DNA from: Nocardia sp. | GTDB taxonomy: Bacteria; Actinomycetota; Actinomycetes; Mycobacteriales; Mycobacteriaceae | NCBI GenBank assembly: GCA_013361595.1 | Contig: JABFXT010000808.1 | Coordinates: forward strand, 1-5,206 | Length of the DNA: 5,206 bases | Direction of reading: 5' to 3' | Shown here: in pieces, positions 1-5,206 of the stretch | Numbering within the stretch: the first letter of the stretch is position 1 | Layout of the letters: each line of letters starts with the position of its first letter | Notes under the pieces: generated by a model | The model's database searches: none | What the model was told of the DNA's origin: nothing | What the model saw: only the letters and a program-made list of their open reading frames with translations | Translations under genes and position numbers: made by a program

Positions 1-1
1 G

Positions 2-808
2 TTGAAGAGCGGCGGGACGAAGACTGCCAAGGGAAGGACCCGGCGTCCGTGGGCGGCTCGCTCGTTGAAGCGGACGGTTGAGACGACCTCGATGGTGTTG
101 GACTACGCGATCGAGCGGAAGCTGCTTGCTCACAACGTTGCTCGGGCCATCAAGCCGAAGGCAGGGAAGGCGCGGAAGCCGAAGCCTTACACCCCCGACG
201 AGGTGTCCCGGCTCCTCGCCAGCCTCGAAACCGATCGAGATGGGCATCTGTGGTTCCTGGCTCTGTGCGGCTTGCGTCGTGGTGAGCTCGGGGGATTGAG
301 GTGGACCGGGGTCGACTTCGAGAGGGCGACTCTCGTGGTGGATATCGGCAGGACCTCGGCTGGGGGTAAGGCTGTGGAGGACGACCCGAAGACGGAATCG
401 TCGGTGCGGACGTTGCCCATGGACTCGGAGATGGTCGAGGTGCTCCGGCGGGCTCGTCGACGGCAAGCGGCGGACAAGCTCCAGCTGGGGGAGGCGTACC
501 AAGACGGGGGCTATGTCGCCTGCAACGAGGACGGCACCCCGTATCACCCGGACACGCTCACGCATCGCTGGGCGAAGGCGGTCAAGAAGGCGGGTGTCCG
601 GCATATCCGGTTGCATGATGCCCGTCACACCTGCGGGACGACGATGCACCTTCGGAAGGTCCCGATGGCCGTGATCGCGGCATGGCTGGGGCACGCCGAC
701 GCGAGTGTGACAGCGAGGATCTACACCCATTCCCAGGACGAGGCGCTGCGGGCGGCTGCGAAGACTTTGGGTGAGGTTGTGACAACTCGTGACACTCAGG
801 CTGGCTGA
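2..808 (+). CDS. Tyrosine recombinase (phage/ICE-type integrase), 5' end cut by the window
   Basis: Site-specific tyrosine recombinase that would integrate and excise a prophage or integrative element by cutting the att core through a 3'-phosphotyrosine intermediate. The visible 268 codons start in the last helices of the SAM-like core-binding domain (about residues 15-50) and contain the whole catalytic domain (about 60-255). All expected catalytic residues are visible: Arg92 in LCGLRRGE, Lys130 in DPKTESSVRTLP, His205 and Arg208 in LHDARHT, His231 in WLGH, and the nucleophile Tyr241 in ARIYTH. Family members are usually about 370-450 aa, so the AP2-like arm-binding domain and most of the core-binding domain lie left of position 1. 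The TTG at position 2 is probably not the real start. The gene ends 60 bp before the 3' end of a tRNA-Arg gene, which is its likely target. Codon use is not obviously foreign by eye. No lesion is seen, so it may be functional. Confidence 0.93.
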   Translation: MKSGGTKTAKGRTRRPWAARSLKRTVETTSMVLDYAIERKLLAHNVARAIKPKAGKARKPKPYTPDEVSRLLASLETDRDGHLWFLALCGLRRGELGGLRWTGVDFERATLVVDIGRTSAGGKAVEDDPKTESSVRTLPMDSEMVEVLRRARRRQAADKLQLGEAYQDGGYVACNEDGTPYHPDTLTHRWAKAVKKAGVRHIRLHDARHTCGTTMHLRKVPMAVIAAWLGHADASVTARIYTHSQDEALRAAAKTLGEVVTTRDTQAG

Positions 809-822
809 GGTAGAGATGGAGA

Positions 823-859
823 AAGGCCCCCGACCAGAACCCAGCTGGTCGGGGGCCTT
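823..859. terminator. Bidirectional intrinsic terminator, 15-bp perfect stem
   Basis: The left arm (823-837, AAGGCCCCCGACCAG) and right arm (845-859) are perfect reverse complements around a 7-nt loop, AACCCAG. The stem core is G/C only, flanked by AA on the left and TT on the right, so it can fold from either strand, although neither side has a long U tract (common in high-GC actinobacteria). It lies 14 bp after the integrase stop and 9 bp beyond the 3' end of the convergent tRNA gene, so it can end transcription of both. Confidence 0.85.
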
Positions 860-868
860 CCTCGTGCG

Positions 869-910
869 TGCCCTCGGCAGGAATCGAACCTGCGGCCTTC
901 TGCTCCGGAG
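869..910. other. Probable integration (att) site in the 3' half of tRNA-Arg
   Basis: Tyrosine integrases of actinobacterial islands often recombine within the 3' half of tRNA genes, with the integrase gene next to the tRNA 3' end; both features are seen here. The core would be an identical segment shared with the far end of the element, typically running from the anticodon or T loop to the tRNA 3' end. I could not define it because the second copy is outside the window. The extent given (anticodon loop to discriminator base) is inference. Confidence 0.45.
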
Positions 911-941
911 GCAGACGCTCTATCCCCTGAGCTACGAGGGC
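869..941 (-). tRNA. tRNA-Arg, anticodon CCG
   Basis: A complete 73-nt cloverleaf is read on the - strand from 941 to 869: acceptor stem GCCCTCG/CGAGGGC (935-941 with 870-876), discriminator A at 869, D stem GCTC/GAGC, anticodon stem TCTGC/GCAGA, anticodon loop CTCCGGA (904-910) with CCG at 906-908, five-base variable loop AGGCC, and T stem GCAGG/CCTGC with loop TTCGATT. All stems are fully Watson-Crick. The anticodon reads CGG, a common Arg codon in this window. The CCA end is not encoded (CGC follows), so it must be added by the nucleotidyltransferase. The 3' end faces an integrase, so the last part of the gene is probably also an attachment site; the gene has been kept intact. Confidence 0.97.
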
Positions 942-988
942 GGGGATCCACCCGATTCGACCGTCGGCCGGTCGGTCGGGCGGACCAC

Positions 989-1018
989 AGCGTATCGCAT
1001 CACCGCCGGTGCGGCCAA
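989..1018 (-). promoter_or_regulatory. Candidate promoter of the tRNA-Arg gene
   Basis: On the - strand, TTGGCC (1018-1013) is separated by 18 nt from TACGCT (994-989). The first matches four of six bases of the -35 consensus and the second fits the actinobacterial TAnnnT -10 pattern. Transcription would begin near 982, giving a leader of about 40 nt for RNase P to remove. Alternatively, read-through from the DUF305 gene, which ends at 1035 in the same direction, could contribute. Confidence 0.35.
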
Positions 1019-1034
1019 AACGAGTGGTGGCGGG

Positions 1035-1763
1035 TCAGTTCAGGGGGAGTGGTTGCCCGCCGCGGGCGGTGAGCATATCGGTGATCAACCGGGCTTCACC
1101 CTGTTGCGCGGCCAGCATCTGCCCGGCCAGGATGCCGATCTCACCGGTTTCGGCGTGTTCGGCGCCGTATTCGAGCATCGGCACCCCACCTTCGTGGTGG
1201 CGCAGCATCAGCTGGAGGAACAGCACGTCGAGTTCGGCGCCCTTCGCGGTCCGCAACCGCTGGATATCCTCGGTGCTCGCCATACCCGGCATGGCGGCCA
1301 TCGCCCCCGTGGCCTGCATACCGGAGCCGTGCTCGTGGTGGCCGCCGTGCGCGTCCGCGCTCTGCTCGTCGTGCATCCAACCCATATAGCCGTCGCTGCC
1401 ACGAGCGGGTGCGCCCCACATCTGCAACCAGCCCTGCATCCGGCCGATCTGGCTCTGCTGGGTGGTCAGGATGTCGTAGGCCAGCCGCTGGACCGCCGGA
1501 TCGGTGGAACCGAGCAGCGCGATCCCGGACATCTCGACGGCCTGGGTGTGATGCGCCGACATGTCCTGCGCGAATCCGATATCGACCGGACCGGGTGCGC
1601 TGCCACCGGAATCGTCCGGTGACAGCAGCACACCCGCGCCGAATCCGATCACCAGCAGTGCGATCGCGGCGATGACCAGCAATGGAGTGCGCTGGCCGCG
1701 CAGCTGGGCGCGTAGACCGGATTCGGGTCGGGGCTCGGCCGCGGCGGTATCCGGGTCGGTCAT
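1035..1763 (-). CDS. Membrane-anchored DUF305 family protein, putative metal (copper) binding
   Basis: A 242-aa protein with a short cytoplasmic N-terminus rich in Pro, Glu and Arg (1-26), one hydrophobic segment (about 27-48) acting as signal anchor, and an extracytoplasmic DUF305 domain (about 59-235). The family has a ferritin-like helical-bundle fold. Both hallmark motifs are present: HHTQAVEM (71-78) and LMLRHHEGGVPM (185-196). Between them, residues 131-161 form a low-complexity linker rich in His and Met, including HGGHHEHGSGM. DUF305 proteins have been linked to copper handling, CopM of Synechocystis being the example I recall; copper binding here is inference. There is no CXXC motif and no lipobox Cys. 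The ATG overlaps the stop of the upstream DUF3105 gene (TAATG), so the two are translationally coupled. GGAG at 1777-1774 is a possible ribosome site, 10 nt before the start. The exact role is unknown. Confidence 0.9.
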   Translation of the reverse strand: MTDPDTAAAEPRPESGLRAQLRGQRTPLLVIAAIALLVIGFGAGVLLSPDDSGGSAPGPVDIGFAQDMSAHHTQAVEMSGIALLGSTDPAVQRLAYDILTTQQSQIGRMQGWLQMWGAPARGSDGYMGWMHDEQSADAHGGHHEHGSGMQATGAMAAMPGMASTEDIQRLRTAKGAELDVLFLQLMLRHHEGGVPMLEYGAEHAETGEIGILAGQMLAAQQGEARLITDMLTARGGQPLPLN

Positions 1764-1777
1764 TACTGCCCGGCTCC
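1761..1777 (-). promoter_or_regulatory. Translational coupling site (TAATG) with internal ribosome site
   Basis: Read on the - strand, the TAA stop of the DUF3105 gene (1765-1763) shares its last base with the ATG of the DUF305 gene (1763-1761). GGAG at 1777-1774, inside the last codons of the upstream gene, lies 10 nt before the ATG. This is the standard arrangement for re-initiation and near-equal production of two partner proteins. Confidence 0.7.
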
Positions 1778-2713
1778 GGGCGCCGGCTGCTCGGGAACCG
1801 CCCCGGGCGCCTGCTGGTCGGGCAGTGTGCCGGGCATTCCCGGAATCGCCGGGATACCGCCGGGCAGACCGCCCGGAAGGCCACCGGGCAGACCGCCGCC
1901 GGGGGCACCCATACCGCCCAGCTCACCCTGGTCGGGCTGCAGGCCGGAGCCGTCCATCGGCACGGCGTCGGGTCCCGGTTCGCTCGGGTCGTAGGGGGGC
2001 GGGTTCTGGGTGTCGAACGCGACCGTCGCGCAGTCGGCGCCGACCTCGGGGTAGGCGAAGTTGTTCAGGCGCAACGCGGTGATGAACTGGCCGACCCGCT
2101 CGTCGTCGGCGCTGTTCACGGTGAGCTGATGTCCCCAGGACTGCAGGGAGACGGGGGCCTCCTGTCCGGGATGGGGCGACATCAGCATGTACTGCTCACC
2201 CTCGACCTTCTTCTTCAGCGTGTCGATCCCCGACTGGTCGATCTTGTCCGGGTTGTAGGTGATCCACACCGCGCCGTGTTCCAGCGAGTGCACCGCGTTC
2301 TCGTCGCGCAGCGCCTTGTCGTAGACGGTGCCCATGCAGTTGGCCCAGGAGGCGTCGTGCGGGCCGCCGAACGGTGGCGTCTGGTCGTAGGCCACCCGCT
2401 GGGTCGCGTCGAGGTGCAGACCCGCCGGATATTCCTTCTTGACCACACCCTCGATCTGGTCGGAAGGGTCCTGCTTCTGCTCCGAGGGGGTGAACTTCTC
2501 CAGCGCCGCCTTCTCCTGATACTTGGGCACCAGGTTCACCGCCAGCGCCGCGACCAACCCGACGAGTAGCACCACCGCGCCGATGGTCAGCCAGGGGATT
2601 CGCTGCGCGATCGGGGGTTTGCCCTTGTTCTTGTTACTGCTCGTGCGGGCGCCCGCGACTTTGCCAGCCGCCTTCACGGCCTTCGCCGATTTGGCGCTCG
2701 TCCTGTTCGGCAT
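1763..2713 (-). CDS. Membrane-anchored DUF3105 family protein with Gly/Pro-rich tail
   Basis: A 316-aa protein from the ATG at 2713. Order of parts: Lys/Ala-rich basic cytoplasmic N-terminus (1-38), one transmembrane segment (about 40-62), extracytoplasmic DUF3105 domain (about 85-235), and a Gly/Pro-rich tail (about 237-316). Family-type motifs are PPFGGPH (113-119), NCMGTVYD (125-132), SLEHGAVWITY (143-153) and GHQL (194-197). Two Cys, C126 and C228, could form a disulphide outside the cell; H119, H142, H146 and H195 are candidate ligands or active-site residues. The biochemical function of DUF3105 is not known to me. The frame is open further upstream to a GTG at 2779, adding 22 residues, but those residues look non-coding, and GGAA ends 5 nt before the chosen ATG (with GGAAAG 13 nt before it). 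It is the first gene of the operon with the DUF305 gene, implying a shared envelope role, possibly in metal handling. Confidence 0.88.
   Translation of the reverse strand: MPNRTSAKSAKAVKAAGKVAGARTSSNKNKGKPPIAQRIPWLTIGAVVLLVGLVAALAVNLVPKYQEKAALEKFTPSEQKQDPSDQIEGVVKKEYPAGLHLDATQRVAYDQTPPFGGPHDASWANCMGTVYDKALRDENAVHSLEHGAVWITYNPDKIDQSGIDTLKKKVEGEQYMLMSPHPGQEAPVSLQSWGHQLTVNSADDERVGQFITALRLNNFAYPEVGADCATVAFDTQNPPPYDPSEPGPDAVPMDGSGLQPDQGELGGMGAPGGGLPGGLPGGLPGGIPAIPGMPGTLPDQQAPGAVPEQPAPGAGQ
1829..1900 (-). repeat. LPGG repeat tract in the DUF3105 protein tail
   Basis: Codons 272-295 of the DUF3105 gene encode a low-complexity run: three consecutive LPGG units (275-286) that decay into IPAIPGMPG. 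The DNA is a near-tandem 12-bp repeat of the CTGCCGGGCGGT type with third-base variation. Such tracts expand and contract by slippage, and at the protein level would give a flexible, extended tail that may reach into the cell wall. A further Pro/Ala/Gln-rich stretch follows up to the stop. Confidence 0.7.
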
Positions 2714-2791
2714 ACCGGTTCCAGTTCTTTCCACGTCGATGAACAGTGCCGAGCTGCGGTGCCCACTCGCGGCGCGCACCCACTCGGACCA

Positions 2792-2798
2792 TAGGATA
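2792..2798. promoter_or_regulatory. argS -10 element (TAGGAT), possibly a two-way -10
   Basis: TAGGAT at 2792-2797 fits the actinobacterial TAnnnT -10 and lies 8 nt before the argS GTG, so transcription would begin within about two bases of the start codon. No convincing -35 hexamer is seen near 2769-2775. The same bases read on the other strand give TATCCT (2798-2793), another acceptable -10, which could drive the DUF3105-DUF305 operon with a leader of about 70 nt. Use in both directions is inference. Confidence 0.5.
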
Positions 2799-2805
2799 GA
2801 GACTC

Positions 2806-4464
2806 GTGACTCCAGCCGACCTTGCAGATCTCCTTCACGCCACCGCGGCGAAGGTCCTCGCCGAACGGGGACTCGACGCCTCGGTGCTGCCCGACTCGGT
2901 CGATGTGGAGCGTCCGCGGAACCCGGAGCACGGTGACTACAGCACCAATGTAGCGATGAAGGTCGCGAAGAAGGCGGGCACCGCCCCGCGGGAGCTGGCC
3001 GGCTGGCTCGCCGAGGCGTTGAGCAGTACCGATGCCGTGGCGTCCGCGGAGGTCGCCGGGCCGGGGTTCCTGAACATCCGGGTGGCCGCCTCGGCGCAGG
3101 GTGCGGTACTCGATCAGGTCCACGCGGCCGGGGCCGGGTATGGCACCGCCGAACTGCTCGCCGGGACCAAGATCAATCTGGAGTTCGTCTCGGCCAACCC
3201 GACCGGCCCGGTGCACCTGGGCGGTACCCGGTGGGCGGCGGTCGGTGACGCGTTGGGCCGGATCCTCGCCGCCCAGGGCGCCGAGGTCACCCGGGAGTAC
3301 TACTTCAACGATCACGGCGGGCAGATCACCCGGTTCGCCGAATCGCTGGTCGCCGCGGCCACCGGTGCGCCGACCCCGGAGAACGGGTACGCGGGCGCCT
3401 ATATCGGCGAGATCGCCGACCGGATCGTCGCCGCCCATCCCGGCGCTGTCGACCTCGAACCCGGGCAGCGGCTGGAACTGTTCCGCGCCGAGGGCGTCGA
3501 GTTGATGTTCGCGCACATCAAGGAGTCCCTGCACGAATTCGGCACCGATTTCGACGTGTATTTCAACGAGAGTTCGCTGTTCGCCTCGGGCGCGGTGGAA
3601 CGCGCGGTGGAAACACTGAAGAATTCCGGCGACCTGTATTCCAAGGACGGCGCCTGGTGGATCGCGAGCTCCGAATACGGTGACGATCAGGACCGCGTGG
3701 TCATCAAGAGCGACGGCAATGCCGCCTATATCGCCGGCGATATCGCCTACCTGCAGGACAAGCGGTCGCGCGGATTCGATCTGTGCATCTATATGCTCGG
3801 CGCCGACCATCACGGCTACATCGGCCGGTTGAAAGCCGCGGCCGCCGCGTTCGGTGACGATCCCGACAGCGTCGAGGTACTCATCGGGCAGATGGTGAAC
3901 CTGCTGCGCGACGGCGTTGCGGTCCGGATGAGCAAACGGGCCGGCACCGTGGTCACCCTCGACGATCTGGTCGAGGCGATCGGGGTGGATGCCGCCCGGT
4001 ACTCGCTGGTGCGCAGCTCGGTGAACTCGAGTATCGATATCGACCTGGACCTGTGGGCCAAACAGGACAGCGTGAACCCGGTGTACTACGTCCAGTACGC
4101 CCACGCCCGCGCGGCGTCCATCGCGCGCAATGCCGCGGAATTCGAATACGACACGGTGACACCGGATTTCGCGCTGCTCGACTCGGAATTCGAGGGCGCC
4201 CTCATTCGCACCATCGGTGAGTTCCCCCGGGTGGTGGCGAGTGCGGCGACGCTGCGCGAACCGCATCGCATCGCCCGGTACCTGGAGGAACTGGCCGGTG
4301 CCTACCACCCGTTCCAGACCAACAAGGCCCTGCGGGTGCTGCCGCTGGGCGACGAACCCGTCTCGCCGGTCAACGCCGCCCGCCTGGTGCTGGTGAACGC
4401 CACCCGTCAGGTGCTGGCCAACGGCCTGGCCCTGCTCGGTGTCACCGCCCCGGAGCGGATGTGA
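2806..4464 (+). CDS. argS: Arginyl-tRNA synthetase (class I)
   Basis: Cytoplasmic enzyme that attaches arginine to tRNA-Arg using ATP. It has 552 aa, the normal length (about 550 in mycobacteria). Order of parts: N-terminal Add-1 domain that contacts the tRNA D-loop (about 1-95), Rossmann catalytic domain with the HIGH-type signature HLGG (137-140, within [15 protein letters not shown]), EYYFNDHG (164-171), the ADHHGY block (333-338), KMSKS-type loop RMSKR (374-378), and the helical DALR anticodon-binding domain (about 424-552) starting [12 protein letters not shown] and ending in [12 protein letters not shown] in place of HIGH is normal for this bacterial ArgS group. The GTG start gives [10 protein letters not shown], matching the N-terminus I recall from mycobacteria. 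No clear ribosome site precedes it and a -10 sits 8 nt upstream, so the mRNA is probably leaderless. No frameshift or missing residue is seen. lysA follows after 59 bp, probably in one transcript. Confidence 0.98.
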   Translation: MTPADLADLLHATAAKVLAERGLDASVLPDSVDVERPRNPEHGDYSTNVAMKVAKKAGTAPRELAGWLAEALSSTDAVASAEVAGPGFLNIRVAASAQGAVLDQVHAAGAGYGTAELLAGTKINLEFVSANPTGPVHLGGTRWAAVGDALGRILAAQGAEVTREYYFNDHGGQITRFAESLVAAATGAPTPENGYAGAYIGEIADRIVAAHPGAVDLEPGQRLELFRAEGVELMFAHIKESLHEFGTDFDVYFNESSLFASGAVERAVETLKNSGDLYSKDGAWWIASSEYGDDQDRVVIKSDGNAAYIAGDIAYLQDKRSRGFDLCIYMLGADHHGYIGRLKAAAAAFGDDPDSVEVLIGQMVNLLRDGVAVRMSKRAGTVVTLDDLVEAIGVDAARYSLVRSSVNSSIDIDLDLWAKQDSVNPVYYVQYAHARAASIARNAAEFEYDTVTPDFALLDSEFEGALIRTIGEFPRVVASAATLREPHRIARYLEELAGAYHPFQTNKALRVLPLGDEPVSPVNAARLVLVNATRQVLANGLALLGVTAPERM

Positions 4465-4509
4465 CCGAGCTTCTGTCAACGTATCGACCGACTGTTCCGG
4501 CAGTGGACG

Positions 4510-4520
4510 AGGAAGGAAGA
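4510..4520 (+). promoter_or_regulatory. Ribosome binding site of lysA
   Basis: The purine run AGGAAGGAAGA ends 3 nt before the ATG at 4524; its AGGAAGG part (4510-4516) ends 7 nt before it. This is the strongest Shine-Dalgarno sequence in the window and supports the ATG over the in-frame upstream GTG codons at 4461 and 4503. Confidence 0.75.
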
Positions 4521-4523
4521 CCG

Positions 4524-5206
4524 ATGAGTGTCCATCCCGCCGGGCCCCGGCACGCCGAGATACCGCATGCGCCGAACCTGCCGGAACGCCCGGCCGACCC
4601 GCGGCAGCTGATCGACCTGCCCGCGCAGGTGTGGCCGCGCAACGCCACCCGCGACGCCGACGATGTGGTCCGGCTCGCCGGGGTGCCGGTCACCGAACTC
4701 GCCGAGCGGTTCGGTACGCCGCTGTTCGTGGTGGACGAGGACGATTTCCGGTCCCGCTGCCGCGATATGGTGCGCGCGTTCGGAGCGGATTCGCGAGTCC
4801 ACTACGCCTCCAAGGCTTTCCTCTGCGGTGAGATCGCCCGCTGGATCCGCGACGAAGGCCTCTCGCTGGACGTGTGCTCCGGCGGCGAGCTGGCGGTGGC
4901 GCTGCACGCGGGCTTCCCGGCCGACCGCATCGCGCTGCACGGCAACAACAAATCGGTGGCCGAACTGGAAGCCGCGGTCGCGGCCGGCGTCGGGCATGTG
5001 GTGGTCGATTCGCTGATCGAGATCGAACGGCTGGAAGCCGTCGCCGGCGCGGCCGGTGTGGTGCAGGACGTCCTGGTCCGCGTCACCGTGGGGGTGGAGG
5101 CGCACACCCACGAATACATCTCCACCGCGCACGAGGACCAGAAATTCGGTTTCTCCATTTCCGGCGGCGATGCCATGGAGGCGCTGGCCCGGGTATTCGA
5201 AGCCGA
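4524..5206 (+). CDS. lysA: Diaminopimelate decarboxylase, 3' end cut by the window
   Basis: PLP-dependent enzyme that decarboxylates meso-diaminopimelate to L-lysine, the last step of lysine synthesis; its substrate is also a peptidoglycan building block in this group. The first 227 codons plus 2 nt are present; the family is about 450-475 aa, so roughly half is missing. Visible: an N-terminal extension (1-45), the entry to the alanine-racemase-like TIM barrel with [16 protein letters not shown] (64-79), the PLP Schiff-base lysine K97 in [26 protein letters not shown] (115-130), HGNNKS (139-144), and [21 protein letters not shown] (189-209). The HSHIGS block, the glycine-rich phosphate loop and the CESGD active-site cysteine would be beyond the right edge. 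K97 corresponds to Lys72 of M. tuberculosis LysA, so the N-terminus is about 25 residues longer. It is probably co-transcribed with argS; hom, thrC and thrB are expected next from related genomes. Confidence 0.96.
   Translation, partial: MSVHPAGPRHAEIPHAPNLPERPADPRQLIDLPAQVWPRNATRDADDVVRLAGVPVTELAERFGTPLFVVDEDDFRSRCRDMVRAFGADSRVHYASKAFLCGEIARWIRDEGLSLDVCSGGELAVALHAGFPADRIALHGNNKSVAELEAAVAAGVGHVVVDSLIEIERLEAVAGAAGVVQDVLVRVTVGVEAHTHEYISTAHEDQKFGFSISGGDAMEALARVFEA

Noticed and set aside
2..808. Integrase as a pseudogene truncated at its 5' end
   Set aside because: The missing N-terminus coincides with the window edge, and the catalytic residues and frame are intact, so there is no evidence of decay.
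958..978. GACCG/CGGTC inverted and direct repeats upstream of the tRNA as an operator or second att site
   Set aside because: Six-bp arms in very GC-rich DNA are expected by chance and do not match the tRNA 3' sequence; kept only as a possible pre-tRNA leader hairpin.
1001..1011. CACCGCCGGTG palindrome as terminator of the DUF305 operon
   Set aside because: The arms leave a one-base loop that cannot fold as a hairpin, and no U tract follows.
789..1622. 277-codon + strand open frame crossing the terminator, tRNA and DUF305 gene
   Set aside because: It runs through a tRNA gene and a perfect hairpin and then antisense to DUF305; the composition is a mirror of the opposite-strand codons.
1682..2569. 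295-codon + strand open frame opposite the DUF3105 gene
   Set aside because: Antisense shadow of a gene with membrane anchor and family motifs; the translation has no domain and is Arg/Val/Leu/Gly-rich from GC bias.
2714..2779. GTG start at 2779 for the DUF3105 gene, adding 22 residues
   Set aside because: It falls inside the divergent promoter gap, has no ribosome site, and the extra residues do not resemble the basic N-terminus that begins at 2713.
2674..4479. 601-codon open frame on the - strand, antisense to argS
   Set aside because: It lies almost entirely over a certain argS gene, its translation is rich in Arg, Gly, His and Val as expected from the reverse strand of GC3-biased codons, and it shows no recognisable domain. 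It also overlaps the N-terminal part of the DUF3105 gene.
4476..5132. 218-codon - strand open frame opposite lysA
   Set aside because: The + strand lysA frame contains the PLP lysine and several conserved blocks; the antisense frame has none.

Overview
The window looks like chromosomal DNA of a high-GC Gram-positive bacterium of the Mycobacteriales, most likely Nocardia or a close relative. The reasons are the strong G/C bias in codon third positions, an actinobacterial-type ArgS with an HLGG signature, a long-N-terminus LysA placed directly after argS (the argS-lysA order I recall from Mycobacterium tuberculosis), and a probably leaderless GTG start. The genus is an inference from remembered protein sequences; no search was run.

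Layout, left to right. (1) Positions 1-868 hold the 3' end of an integrated mobile element: the catalytic part of a tyrosine-recombinase integrase (+ strand, cut by the left window edge), then a perfect 15-bp hairpin terminator. (2) Positions 869-941 hold an intact tRNA-Arg with anticodon CCG on the - strand. Its 3' end faces the integrase, the usual layout when an island or prophage has inserted into the 3' end of a tRNA gene. The element would extend left, out of view, and everything right of the tRNA is ordinary chromosome. (3) Positions 1035-2713 hold a two-gene - strand operon for two membrane-anchored envelope proteins, a DUF3105 protein followed by a DUF305 protein, coupled through a TAATG stop/start overlap. 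The DUF305 protein has paired HH motifs and a His/Met-rich linker, which suggests metal (copper-like) binding. (4) A divergent promoter region of 92 bp (2714-2805) separates this operon from (5) argS (2806-4464, arginyl-tRNA synthetase), followed 59 bp later by (6) the first 227 codons of lysA (4524 to the right edge, diaminopimelate decarboxylase).

How the parts relate: argS charges tRNA-Arg, including the tRNA encoded about 1.9 kb away. lysA makes the last step of lysine synthesis and in this group usually leads into the homoserine/threonine genes, which would lie beyond the right edge. The DUF3105/DUF305 pair is the least characterised part. The integrase/tRNA junction is the only accessory DNA. 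I found no CRISPR array, IS element, rRNA or riboswitch, and no clearly undescribed system; the left edge of the window is the inner end of an island whose cargo is not visible.
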